The notes: generated by a model not told the origin, from the letters alone. 64,000 bases of DNA from Thuidium tamariscinum (GCA_947034885.2 OX344752.2:29330386-29394385), one strand, 5' to 3'; positions 39,801 through 50,827 are shown, counted from the stretch's first letter. Translations and numbers: made by a program.

Positions 39801-40414
39801 ATAATTGAAGCGCACGAGGGATAAAGCACGAATACAAGTACAGTCTGATGAGTTTAAGATAATCACCGATGTAATAGTATAGATAGGGACCATTAGAATA
39901 ATGCCTATCAGCCACTTTTGCTGCTGCAACACCGCCACAAGAAACGATGTCAACATCCCACTCAATTAGCAAGTCGCCAAGTACCCCTGGGTGTATTGTG
40001 AGGAAGATCAAAATATCTTATCAGAACACGTACCTTCTGACCTAAGACTGGAACAACAAATTACATGACACTCTGCTTGGCTTCACAATCACAGTTTATG
40101 AGCACGACGTAAAAATCACAAAATAATGCACATTCTGCGAAATCTGTTAATACTCTGCAGCATAATTTGACATATAAACTCGTCGATATTCGGAATCTGA
40201 CCTTGGGTTCATTGTAGCCCGACAGATGTTCAAACAAAAGGTAGAATGAGAGGGAGAGGCTGAAGATCACAAATGCAGATGCGATTGCTATCGCCCAGAT
40301 AATCAAAGTCATCTCCCCAAATTTCGAAGAAAAACTTTGAAGCGCTGCAGGATGAGCTACCATTTGCCACGCTCCCCTCCCCATGATTGTAGCTGGGAGC
40401 CCTAAGTCCCCCAT
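36862..40414 (-). CDS. LAZ1: LAZ1-like DUF300 (Ost-alpha/TMEM184) membrane protein, eight exons, 610 aa
   Basis: Exons (minus order): 40414-40202, 39923-39867, 39702-39594, 39403-39219, 38834-38746, 38629-38350, 38072-37893, 37581-36862; GT-AG, phases agree, 1833 nt. A seven-pass membrane protein of the organic-solute-transporter-alpha family; Arabidopsis LAZ1 proteins act at the tonoplast in brassinosteroid signalling and cell death. Seen: first membrane segment at about 36-60, GYNEP (66-70), IGIILMVPIY, DCYEAFALYSF, GIVQY, YPYITIVQNFSQMWALYCL, CFKAVVFVTWWQG, ICIE. The last exon is a 239-residue acidic, soluble tail with repeated QDNVSKMND/QDNVSKIHD units. The start is the first ATG of exon 1; a longer frame starts only at GTG. 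The exon 2 acceptor is a NAGNAG, so a one-residue (Gln) variant is possible. Gene intact. Confidence 0.95.
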
Positions 40415-43028
40415 GATTGAAATCTTTAAAATAGTAACTTTCGATACTGTAGGAGGACGCAGTTGACTGCACAGTCGAGTGCAATCTTCTGACACCTTCA
40501 CCACTCTTTAGCAAATTTTCTACTAACGACTATGTAAAGATCAGCAAAGAATTTTCATAGTATGCGCAAGAGACGCGCATGCAAAGCTTGATCCACAATT
40601 AATACAAATCTAACCCTAACCAACAATGACCCCTGTCTCCTCATTTTCTCATAGATTGATTTTCCCTTGCAGCAGTCCACATTAGTCTTGCTGCGAAAAT
40701 CGGGAGTAGATATGAGTAAATGGAATAACAGAGTCCGGATAATTCAGAAAACCTGCAGACACAAGAAACAAGCACCACGTTATTATCAGTCAGTAAGATA
40801 CTCTGTCGAGTCCCCTGTAGCACTTCCCGCCCTAGATCGACACTCTAAACTCTCTATCGAACCTTTGAGCCCACCGTCAAGCAATTGAAACAAGGTCAAG
40901 ACAACGTAAGAGAATCTCACAATCGATAGCCAAATTCTCACACCGAAATTAAAATTCAGAGAAACTATCGCCTATCACAGATCATCCAATTTAATGAAAC
41001 ACCATGAAGCTTACGAGAGCCAATCGACAAAGTTCAAGTCGACTATATGCGTAGCTTGAAACCACCATTGCAATAGGTAAATACTGTCATTGACGCGCAT
41101 TCAACCACTGCGAAACTAAACACAGGAATCAACAATCTCCAGTTGAAAGCACAATCTCGTCCAATCTCTCTCGTTTATTCAAAAGGCTACGTGCTGCACT
41201 AACACCGCTATTCGTATCAAGAAACCAAGACAACATCAAACGAAGCACATTATCCCGAGAATAGTGAAACAATACAATCTTATTCCTCAAAATTTTCTAC
41301 TGCTGAGTTCCTCACTAGTTATCCACAAGAAACGACGCAATTAGCCGCAAAAAAACACCAATAGCTGACCTCGCGTCCTTCAAACTTGAAATTCTCCAAT
41401 TTCATCCTCCCGCACGTTTCAGATTCTCAGTAAACGAGGACCCGCAGCAGCAGCTACACACCTTATCGCGACGGAAGAGGGCACAATACGGCCTGCAATC
41501 TCTGGCAAAACCCCTGCAGGACCACTGGCCTGTTTCGCTCCCCTTCCGAAACGAGATGAGCGTGGCGAACCAAGTGACTAACATAGTTTTGTATTAGTGA
41601 CATGAGTGCAATTAGAGAGGTGATTAAGGGAGAAACACCCATTTCCGTCCTTGTACCTATTCCTGGATCTTAGAGTACCATTAAATCTGTCCGTAAGCAT
41701 TCATGAAAGCATATGACAAATGTTTAATTCTAATTTGCTGACGCAGTTGTAAGACACATGTATAGTTTTCATTCATTGACAACTGATTTCACCACGTGTT
41801 CAGTTAAAGGTACACCTACAGGATAGTTCCAGTGGTTTAGGGAGCCAACACTTTGAAAATTTATAGAAATTACATATTGATTCCGAAAAATTTTGATTTA
41901 TTTTTTGAATATTCATGATTTTCACTCACTAATACTGAAAAAATATCAGTTTTAGAAAACGCTGCCTCCAATTTTGCTGAATTCCTTATTTGGACGGTTT
42001 TGGGTGTTTCCACTGTAGTGACCATCTTCGTGTAGTCTCCGTCGGAGTAACGTGACTAGTGAGATGACCCGGCCGTCGAGTATGCAGCCACGTGCCTTCC
42101 ACTTGTCAGCGTGCTGTCCGACATGCAAGTCGAATGCTTGATGCAGACGCACAGTGGACGAGTGAAGGCCACCTTTACTGCGGTGGTCGAAGATTCGGAT
42201 ACAGCCAAGAATGTTTATTTTTTTTAAATTATTTAATTAATAATTTTCATCATTCGCTTTGTAACTTGGAGTTGAGATGCAGATGATGATCTACAGGAAG
42301 GGTGCCATTGGAAAAGGTTCAAAGCAATTTCATTGGACAAGATTCAAAGCAATTTCATTGGCCAAAGATTCAGTTTTGTCCTGTAGGGCATGCACACCAA
42401 ACCAGATGTCAACTTGAAGTAGCACCATGTGGTCATCCACTCCTCCCAAATTTCAAGATGAAGCCATAGTTATAAGTTAGTGGACAAGTTTGGGATCAAG
42501 TTGGGAAGTGGTCCCAAATTTTGTTTGGTAGACAAATAAACATGTTTATTTAAGGAAAAAAAAGTTGTAAAGGACTTTCTATCGAAGAATAATGCAATTG
42601 TAAAGGAACTTTCATAGATATAACTCTTGTGAACGTTCAATTTTTAGTCTGAAGCCATGCATTGGATGGACAAAATCCATACTAATATGGCAACTTCCCT
42701 CTACTTCAAGGTACACATAGTGAGGCGTTTGTCCACTACTAGTAGACATCCAAGTTTGAATTGGCTTAAGAGCATCCCTACCAAGGGCTATCCTATATCT
42801 ATCTCCATGTCAAAAGGGGATCAAAGAAAGGGGATCAAAGATGAAGATAGGGAAGGCAAGCACCCGCCAATTCTTTGTTGGAGCTTCAACTTATTGCTAA
42901 AGACAAGCAATGAGAAGTCAAAACAAAGTTGTATAAACAATATCAAGGATAAAGGAACAATATTACCACAAATCAATGAAACATGATTCATACTACAACG
43001 GTGAAATTATGTTTTGGAATTACTACAT
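40415..43028. other. Intergenic: LAZ1-like 5' flank and AT-rich DNA
   Basis: Positions 40415 to about 41590 have gene-like composition and probably hold 5' UTR exons and the promoter of the leftward LAZ1-like gene. A small GC-rich patch at 42060-42200 has no recognisable feature. A direct repeat of about 25 bp (TTCAAAGCAATTTCATTGG) occurs twice at 42319-42361. No gene called. Confidence 0.45.
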
Positions 43029-43032
43029 TTAA

Positions 43033-43238
43033 TTCCTAAGTCCCATTGTTCCCTTGAGGGACAAAATGGACTTTGGACAAGCTCTTAAGTGTAGTCTCAA
43101 TATTTGTCATGATTTTTTGAATTTTTGGTGAATATAGAAGAAGACATCAACTTCCAAAAAAAATTTCAATTGGTGCTTAAGAAGAAAAGTTATGGCCCCC
43201 AAAGCCTAAATTTTAGTTTAGCAAGCAAAGAAATTCCC
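43033..43238. mobile_element. TTAA-flanked element, copy 5, left part (interrupted)
   Basis: Starts TTCCTAAGTCCCATTG after TTAA (43029-43032), with the subterminal palindrome GTTCCCTTGAGGGAC at 43048-43062. It matches copy 2 from 28567 to about 28783. At 43239 it is interrupted by copy 4; homology to copy 2 resumes at 44084 and runs to about 44170. The right end is not found, so the element is truncated. Confidence 0.65.
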
Positions 43239-43242
43239 TTAA

Positions 43243-44079
43243 CCCCTAAAAGCCCAAGGGGTTAGGACAAAACACAAAAGTGTTATAAAATATAAGTGTT
43301 ACAACTTTGTTGAAGTTATTATCAAAGAAGATAATGTAAAACACAAAAAGTAGAAAGTATCCGTATAGTCAAAGTAAAAAAAATATTTTTAGATTATTTT
43401 TAAATGAGTTTTGAAGATATAACTTCAAAAATTCACCAAAAATACAATTTCTATTTTTAGGATTTGAAATTTTTTTTGATTGGTCAAAGTTGTGTTTTTT
43501 ATTGATTCTTAAAAAAATGCAAAATATTCAACCTCTAAAAGCCGAAGAGATTAAGACAAAATACAAATTTGTTATAAAATATAAGCTTTACAACATTTTT
43601 GAAGTTAGCATCAAAGAAGATAATGTAAAGCACAAAAAGTAGAAAGTATCCATATGATCAAAATTTAAAAAATATTTATAGATTCTCTTCAAATGAATTT
43701 TGAAGATATAACTTCAAAAATTCACTTAAAATACAATTTCTATTTTTATGATTTGAAATTTTTTTTTATTAGTCAAAATTGTGTTTTTTATTGATTTGTT
43801 AAAAAATAAAAAGTATTTACTAATGAGAGCATCAATACTTCCCCCAAATAGTAAGTTTTTCAATACTAAGCAATTTTAGACACTTTGTACTATTTCTCCT
43901 TTTTTTTGCTATAACTTTTTTTTGACCGTACTGATCTTAGTTTTGAATATCAATGTTGAAAGAAAACCCAATTTTTTCAAAACTGAAAAAAAAAAAATTT
44001 GAATTTTTTTTTTTTTTGCCCGAAAATTCTGCCCGAAGTCTGGCAGTGACCAGAAAATGGTCGTTTGAGCGCTTAGGGG
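43243..44079. mobile_element. TTAA-flanked CCC-ended element, copy 4 (837 bp), inserted in copy 5
   Basis: Left end CCCCTAAAAGCCC, right end GCGCTTAGGGG, flanked by TTAA at 43239-43242 and 44080-44083. It interrupts an older relative. Its interior is a tandem duplication with a period of about 289 bp (43250-43519 and 43540-43808), each unit holding AAGAAGATAATGTAAA and TGAAGATATAACTTC. Non-coding. Confidence 0.8.
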
Positions 44080-44083
44080 TTAA

Positions 44084-44170
44084 AAAGACTTGAAACCAAA
44101 TATTTTGAAATTTGTTTCATATAGATTGTATTTTTATCTACATGGGAAGCTTTTATTCATTTGTTTGGAC
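44084..44170. mobile_element. TTAA-flanked element, copy 5, right part after the nested insertion
   Basis: Matches copy 2 at about 28784-28868 (shared ACTTGAAA, a TTTTTATCTAC-like and a GAAGCTTT-like block). It restores the alignment broken by copy 4. Homology stops near 44170. Confidence 0.55.
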
Positions 44171-44929
44171 TAGTGTGCCTTGTGCCATTAATTGATTGTC
44201 ATGCCACTCTACTGATAGCAGAACTACTAACGAGCAAACTAGTGAAGCTAGTCATTCAACGAAAATGGGTAGTTCCCTCATAGATGACTAGCAACAATTT
44301 GGTGGTCCTTGGTCTATCCGTTTTCTTAATTAAATTGTCATTTGTGCTTTCAACATTGTGGAAAACTATAGAATACATGCTCAGTGTATAAAACAACTAC
44401 TCATGAGCAAAGACTAAAGTAGGTACACCCAAAATGGCACCTGACCTTAAAGTGCCATCTACAATGTGCATACATTTTCAAAATCAATCATGTATCCAGA
44501 CTATAGATGGTGCTTTCAAAAATAGACTTTGACTATTAATAACTTTAGCATACAATATCCAAATCCTCTATTTTTTGATGTGTTGGAACATGCTTTCACT
44601 CGCCAACAAGAATCTATAAAAATCTGAACAACATGATTACAGGATCTAGGCATAGTAAGAATAAGTGGCGCTTCTGGGTGTACCCACCTTATGTAAGATA
44701 ATTGCTACCTTCCATTGTGAGCAGATTTGCGTATCCCAAGTGCCAGGATTCGATGGTAGCGATCTTTTTCCATCAGCAGAAGCAGAAATGAATTTTCCAC
44801 GGTGACATACTCACTTGCTTATTCTTCTGCTGCATCCTTTTTATATCAAAGGTTAGCGGTTAAAGTGGTACAATTTCGGATTATTCCTTGCAGGCCTACT
44901 TCACTGGTCACTATTGCCTAGTACCATGC
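44171..44929. other. Intergenic stretch
   Basis: Mixed composition, no gene or defined repeat found. Confidence 0.4.
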
Positions 44930-45860
44930 CCAATTGGCATCTTGAGCAGGAGAAAATTTTCCGGCGCTACCTTATTTGAAATCCACGAGGACATTGTCTA
45001 GGTCGTTTCGGCCGCGTGCGGGATTCTTCATTCAGGGCTGTCTTAGGGCCAGCTTCCATGCGAGCCAGGCCGGTAAGAAAGCAAGAAGACGACAAGCAGG
45101 AGCTGCCGATTCTCTTGCCGGCCTTGGTGAGCGGAGAAACAAGAGCAGCAGCTTCACCGATATCAGTGGAAGACGGGATTGGTGGAGAGTGATTGAACTT
45201 CAAGGGAATCGTTACGTGTACTCTTCTTACTCGACATCTCCCCACCTACCAAGTTCACATAGAAGTGTCCTCCCTCACTTGTCACTGTAGCTCTCCCTTG
45301 CAAGTTCTACCGGCCCGGCTCACATGGAAGCTGGCCCTTAGAACATTGTTTCCATCCGGTGCTATGTTTTGCTGGTTCAATTTTTTTAAGTAGTAAGCAG
45401 CTATGCAGCAATGGAAGTTTCCTGGATATCGTCACCTGGATCACTTGTAAGCAACGTTCTGGATGTTGTGTTTTTGAACCGAGTCTGTTTGCCCGACTCC
45501 CTTCCAGATCGGATTCTAGCCGGCAGAGTGACTTGCTTTGGGTTGCAGGAACTCCACTCCATGTGTTTTCCGATTTTCGGATGCTTCAGTTCAGTCTTTT
45601 CGTGAAGCGCGTACGTGAGTACCCAGCCGGTTCAGTCTCTGGCCGATTAGGCTGCCCTATCCGTTGGCTCACCCGTGACGAGGAGTCTGTGTGTGTAATA
45701 AATTCAGAGTGATCTAGTTCTTGTGCCAACTTCTAGGTCTGGGGAGAGGGCTGTTACCTCCGTCGGGTGGGGGACGGGTTACCTTTGCTACCGCTGCTAC
45801 TCGAGACGTCCCGGGATCGAACCCCCATCCCCTCTCCGTAAATTAACTCAACACGGTTTT
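44930..45860. other. GC-rich block of unknown nature, with inverted repeat and a pol III B-box-like motif
   Basis: About 930 bp with GC near or above half, in very AT-rich surroundings. It holds a long inverted repeat: 45043-45076 pairs with 45308-45340 (around CCAGCTTCCATG and CATGGAAGCTGG). Near the right end the minus strand reads GGGTTCGATCCC (45813-45824), which fits a tRNA/SINE B box. An AATAAA lies at 45699-45704. Open frames of about 60-117 codons occur on both strands but match no family I know. It may be part of an LTR, a SINE plus flanking DNA, or an unannotated non-coding gene. Confidence 0.35.
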
Positions 45861-45900
45861 GGGGGAGCAGGGTAATTTTTGGCTCTGGTGGGCAAAAGTG

Positions 45901-45942
45901 AAAAAAAAAAGCCCCGTATTTTGTGCAGGGGGCTTTTTTTTT
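45901..45942. repeat. Short A/T-flanked GC hairpin
   Basis: A run of A followed by GCCCC, a loop of about 14 bases, then GGGGGC and a run of T. Structurally like a bacterial terminator but in a plant nuclear context with no such gene next to it. Confidence 0.4.
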
Positions 45943-46557
45943 GGGTCTTTGATTGCAAATATGAATGCAAAACTTGAAAAAAAAACACTATGCACAATTT
46001 TTTTTTAAAATCCTACAGAATTGCAGAGAATTTAGGATTTCCCCCTTATTCTTACACCCCCCATAAATATTCACTGCACTACACATCCATTCCATCCATT
46101 CATCCTTTCAAGATAGGCTTTTTGTTTTGTTTTGTTTGTTACGTTGGGATCTCTTGGACCGTGAATTCTCCATTAGCATTCTTGGGATTGTTGAAAGCCC
46201 TTTGCGAGGAGGGGTGCGAAAGGCTTTGTTTCTTGGTGTTTGGACCTATGGCATGAAAGTTATTGCATTTTGAAGCTTTCACAAAATAAAAAAAACTAGA
46301 AATTTGTTTTCTCTTAGCAATTGTATCATTCAACTTCGGCTTCATGCTTGACGAGAACATGATGTACATGGACTAGCATCTCCACTAGATTTTTTTAAGT
46401 GGAAAAGAAAGGCAAAATTTAATCTTAGAGAATGCCTAAACAAAAAGGACCCCCTAGTGCTGATTAATCCTTAAATGTTGACAAGGATGTTTGGCATGTG
46501 ATAGATGACAAAGAATTTGTGTATGAGTGTAAAACAAAAATGCAATTGTTCACTATT
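45943..46557. other. Intergenic stretch
   Basis: AT-rich, no supported gene or repeat ends before the transposon at 46558. Confidence 0.4.
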
Positions 46558-47649
46558 GGGTGATTGCAAGAAATACTTAAAGCCTTTTGTAAAATCCTAC
46601 TTATATATATATTTTTTGGCCATAACTTTTGTGTTTTAGCTCCAAATGACTCAAAATTTATAGGGAAGCTACTTATAGCTATTGTGTATCTATAATGAAT
46701 TTTGGAGATATTTTAAAAATAATTTATTGTTTTTAAATAACCCCAAAAATTTCTCACAATACTCAATTTAGGGTTTTTTAGCACCATTTATCTCCAAAAA
46801 AATGATTTTTGACCTAAAAACTGGAGAGGATGGTGTGTTAGTAGACTTATACCTACTATCCACAGGAATTCTAACAATATTTATTTTTAAGTGTTGTAGA
46901 AGTCCACAAAGAGAGTTTCATTCTGCATTGTTTTCCAAAGTTATAAAACATTATTTTTGTGAGTTTTTTGGTCAAATCTCATCACCGAAAAGTTTTTTCA
47001 AGTGTTGTATTTTTATGTATTTAAAAAAAAATAATCCTATTTTTACAAATTAAAATATCACAAGTTGTATTTTCTTTACCAGAATTCTATGAGAATTTTA
47101 TGTCCAAAGTTTTGGTGAAGAAAATACAACTTGTAACATTTTAATTTGTAAAAAATATGGTTCTTTTCTTAAAAAATAAATAAAAATACAATGCTTGAAA
47201 AAACTTTTTGGTGATGAGATTTGACCAAAAAACTCACAAAAATAATGTTTTGTATCTTTGGAAAAAAATGTAGAATGAAGCTCTCTTTGTGGACTTCTAC
47301 ATCCCTGAAAAATAAATATTGTTAGAATTCCTTCGGACTATAGGTGTAAGTCTACTAAGAAACCATACTCTCCAAATTTTAGGTTAGAAATCGTTTTTTT
47401 GGGAGATAAATGGTGCTAAAAAACCCTAAATTGAATATTGTGAGAAATTTTTGGGGCTATTTTAAAATAATAAATTATTTTTGAAATATCTCCAAAATTC
47501 ATTGTAGATATATAATAGCTATGAGTAGCTTCCCTATAAGTTTTGAGTCATTTGGAGCTAAGACACAAAAGTTATGGTTAAAATTAAAAGAACAAATTAA
47601 AGTGTGACGAAATGCAACAAATAGTACAAGTGTTTCTTACAAATCACCC
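46558..47649. mobile_element. GGGT-ended foldback element (1092 bp), copy 2
   Basis: Ends GGGTGATTGCAAGAAATAC and the inverted GTGTTTCTTACAAATCACCC (one extra base near the right end). TATT flanks both sides (46554-46557, 47650-47653). The two halves are long inverted copies: about 46615-47085 pairs with 47113-47590 around a short spacer. Each arm matches the left half of the 733-bp copies, so this is a foldback derivative of that family. Non-coding. Confidence 0.85.
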
Positions 47650-47652
47650 TAT

Positions 47653-47952
47653 TCACCCTTGAAATTTTGAATGAAATGGAGAGACTCTCCCCCCATATTG
47701 ACTTCCAATGAGTGCTTTTGTATTTTTGTAAACCATTGATGCCCACAATATCAAAGTGGATGATTTTCATAGTCACCAGCTCGTTCTTTAAGGGATAATA
47801 ATGTGACGTTATGCTACTTCTGAGTTGTCCCTTTCCTGAAAGAATAAGGTAAGAGGTCCTATAATGGACCATCTTAGGGCTGAAGTAGAATTTCAAGGTG
47901 GTAAAACTTTTAGAAATATTTTTCAATAAATTTTCTTTGAAAGACAAGTAGG
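47653..47952. other. Spacer between two GGGT-family elements
   Basis: About 300 bp of AT-rich DNA without a recognised feature. Confidence 0.4.
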
Positions 47953-48685
47953 GGGTGATTGCAAGAAAGGCCTCCCATTTTTTGTCTCGTTTTGAATAGT
48001 ACTCATAATTTTTTCAGGAGTACTATTTAATTAGAAAAACAATTTTTTTAAAATGTGAAAAATGATTTTCATGAATATACCTTTAAGAAGAAGATACCCT
48101 AGGAAGGAAAAGTTTAGGAAAATTCTCTAACTAGGAGAACTAGAAAAGTGCAAAATCTCATGAAAATTAGTACTTTCACATTTTAATTTGTAAAAAATAG
48201 GAAAAGAATTTTTTTTTAAAACTAAAAATTGGAAATTTGGGAAGGATTGATGATGATGAGATTTCACCAAAAGAATTATTTTGAAACCATTTTTGATGTT
48301 CAGAATTGTATGCGCAAGGGGCCCCTGTTTGCATCAATGTAGAGGACATAAAATAATGTTTCTTAAAAATGTTTTTGGTCAACTCATAAATCTTTAGTGT
48401 ATAAATATACCGTAAAAATTTCAAGTCTACATCATTAATTTTGGATACTCCACAGTACTAAAAAACCCTAAATTGCAAAGTGTGACAAATTAGGTAAATG
48501 AAAATTTAATTAGAAAATGTTTTTTGGAAATTTCTGAAAAATAAGGAATTTCTTTACTATCAAGTTGGCCATATTCAATAAAAATTTCAATTACATTGGA
48601 TTAATACCCCAAAAGTTATAACCAATGGCCCAAATGTCACTTCCATTGTGACGCCAAAAAGGACAGCCCTTTCTTGCAAGCACCC
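47953..48685 (-). mobile_element. GGGT-ended element, copy 3 (733 bp)
   Basis: Left end GGGTGATTGCAAGAAAGGC, right end reading GCCCTTTCTTGCAAGCACCC, with TAGG on both sides (47949-47952, 48686-48689). It lies in the opposite orientation to copies 1 and 4: the GAGTACTAT segment that marks their right end is near its left end. Non-coding. Confidence 0.85.
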
Positions 48686-48689
48686 TAGG

Positions 48690-50604
48690 ATTGACATCTA
48701 ATCCAAGTTGTTCCATATTTTTCTAAACTTTGTAGAATTAGTTATTAAATTTTGAAGTTGAAAGGGCATAGGGTTCTAAAATGGTGCCTTGGCTAAAATG
48801 TACATCGTCAATATGTGAGCCCTCAAGTTGGCACTTGGAACTTTGGATCTATTTTTCGCGAATGTTTTACAACATTTAGCGAATATTTATGCAAATATGC
48901 ATAAATTATAGTATTTGAGTGGAATTGGTAGCAGTCCCTGCCAAAGTGCCAATCAAGTCATAGAATGTCTTAGAAGCCCAAAGTGTGTTTTTCAACATGT
49001 TTTGGAACTTCTAAGTCTTAGTTGAGAGATTGTGAGGTCAAAATTATACTTTTGAGTGAACGTGAGGTTTTGAGTGTTAGTTAGACCTAGTGTCTTGTCG
49101 ATGTAAAATGACCAAGATGAATACATGTGACAATCTAGCTAAATATCATTGGTCAAGATCCAAATCATAGAAGATTTGCATTTACAAATCAATACTTGTG
49201 AAAGATGCCAAAACGATGACCAAGACGAAAGTAGACGGAGGAAATGAAGGTTGGAACTTACAAAGAGGTGTTTCTAGAATAGAAACATGCCAAGAAGACA
49301 AAAGAGGAGCCAATCATCCCCGATAAACTTCGATACCAAAATGATTTCCCCATGGGTGGAAATTATTAAGAGTTGCTAATTTTAGCCGCTCCATGAATAG
49401 TGCAATTGGGAATTTGGTTTTGGCCAAAGCTTTTTGGAACATCCAAAAGGTTGCCCAAAAAGTTTCGAAATTTTACAAGTTTCCCAAATGACTCCATGGG
49501 AAGTCAACCGCGTTTGAAGCTACTGATAAATTCATAGAAATTACCTAGAGTACGGTAAAATCCCACTAAAATTATATTAGTATTTTATAAGTAGAATAAG
49601 CGCTTTGTCAAGTTTGAAGACTTTCTGATAGGTGAAAGTACCAGAAACAGCAACAACATCACAATTTACAAGAAATTACAACTTGGCGGCGGGTTGACCG
49701 GCGTATTAAGAGTGAATGATGTCCGATTGATGCAAATGGGGAGACATTCCTTGCTCTCATAGACATTCCTAACAACTCTGGCCTAATAGATTCATCAAAA
49801 AGTGCAAATCCTAAAAGTTAGATTTTAAACTTTTAATTGGAGTTACCGTAATTCCAAATTGGGCGCACAAATGGCCTAGGAGTGAGGAGTGAGGGGTAAG
49901 GGGTCCTCTAGGCTAATTGGAGTCTTTTGAAGACAATGGCACAGATGAATTTCTGTTTCGAGTTGTTCCCTAAAAGATAGAGAGGGTTAGCTCTTAGTTT
50001 GACTTTTTAATCATTAATTGTGGTGAATTAAAAGTGATTTTGAAAATATCTCTTGAAAAATCAAAGATTGGATTTGGTCAAGATCTCTTTCTTGTGTAGA
50101 AATCCATCTTTGGGCTGAAGAAAGACAATTTGCAAAATAACTTTTGGTTGATTTGCAAAATATCGAAGTAGATTAGGGTTAATTTTAAAATATCTTGGAT
50201 TAAGATCTTGAATTTGATTTGGCCAAGATTATATTAGCTAAATCGAGGTGTTTCTAGAAATTTTCACTATTAAACAAGTATTATTTTGAAATTACATTAG
50301 AGAAAAAAGTAACAAAATGTTTTCATTGACAACTTACCGGAGAGGGTCCAACCATAGGTATATAAGGGCCCCCCTTGAGGTTGCTAGTACACTTCTCTTT
50401 TGTGCACCGACACTTTGTTCTTCTTGCGTGCTACCAACGTGGTTGGAGCGCCACTTGGACCAAAAGATCTTGGCCAAGTTTTGTTTTGTGTTTATTCGTT
50501 GAATTTTGAAGGCTTAGAGCCCCTTCAATTAATTCTATTTCGTACTCTGTATAAGGGACTCAATTTCAGGATTTGATTAGATAGCATTTCGTAGAAACTT
50601 TGAA
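48690..50604. other. Probable degenerate LTR-type region
   Basis: No gene found. A well-formed TATA box (TATATAAG, 50359-50366) is followed by a CT-rich, less AT-rich stretch to about 50600. That layout resembles the promoter and R/U5 part of an LTR ending just before the motif at 50610. The left boundary is not visible. Confidence 0.3.
50359..50366 (+). promoter_or_regulatory. TATA box candidate
   Basis: TATATAAG followed by a GGGCCCCCC stretch and a pyrimidine-rich possible start region. It would drive rightward transcription through the triplicated motif at 50613. Inferred only from sequence. Confidence 0.35.
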
Positions 50605-50612
50605 ATCTGGTG

Positions 50613-50827
50613 CCAAAGTTTGGTTAAACACTGTCATGTGTACTTCCTTTGGTTTCTAAAAACTCAAAGTACGAGGATCGGGGAAATTTCAATTAGTTAA
50701 CACCAAAGTTCGGTTAAACACTGTCATGTGTACCTCCTTTGGTGGCTCAAACATTGAAATCCTAAGACATTTTAAGAATTAAAAGTAAAAGTTTGATTAA
50801 ACACTGTCATGTGTACCTCCTTTTGGG
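50613..50827 (+). repeat. Three copies of a 42-bp motif
   Basis: The core GGTTAAACACTGTCATGTG followed by TACCTCCTTTGG occurs at about 50613-50652, 50703-50742 and 50788-50827 (spacing 90 and 83 bp), each flanked by a CAAAG/CTTTG dyad. The spacers are also loosely alike. The first copy is preceded by TGGTGCC, which could be a primer-binding site. Likely the untranslated leader of a retroelement; not a CRISPR array. Confidence 0.6.

Noticed and set aside
45813-45836. A tRNA gene on the minus strand near the GGGTTCGATCCC motif
   Set aside because: The T-arm stem does not pair and no acceptor, D-arm or anticodon arm can be laid out; it is at best a SINE-like B box.
45901-45942. Rho-independent bacterial terminator as evidence of bacterial DNA
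   Set aside because: Surrounding genes are spliced plant genes and no bacterial gene lies next to it.
50613-50827. CRISPR-like array (three repeats with spacers)
   Set aside because: Only three imperfect repeats with uneven, related spacers in plant nuclear DNA, and no cas genes.
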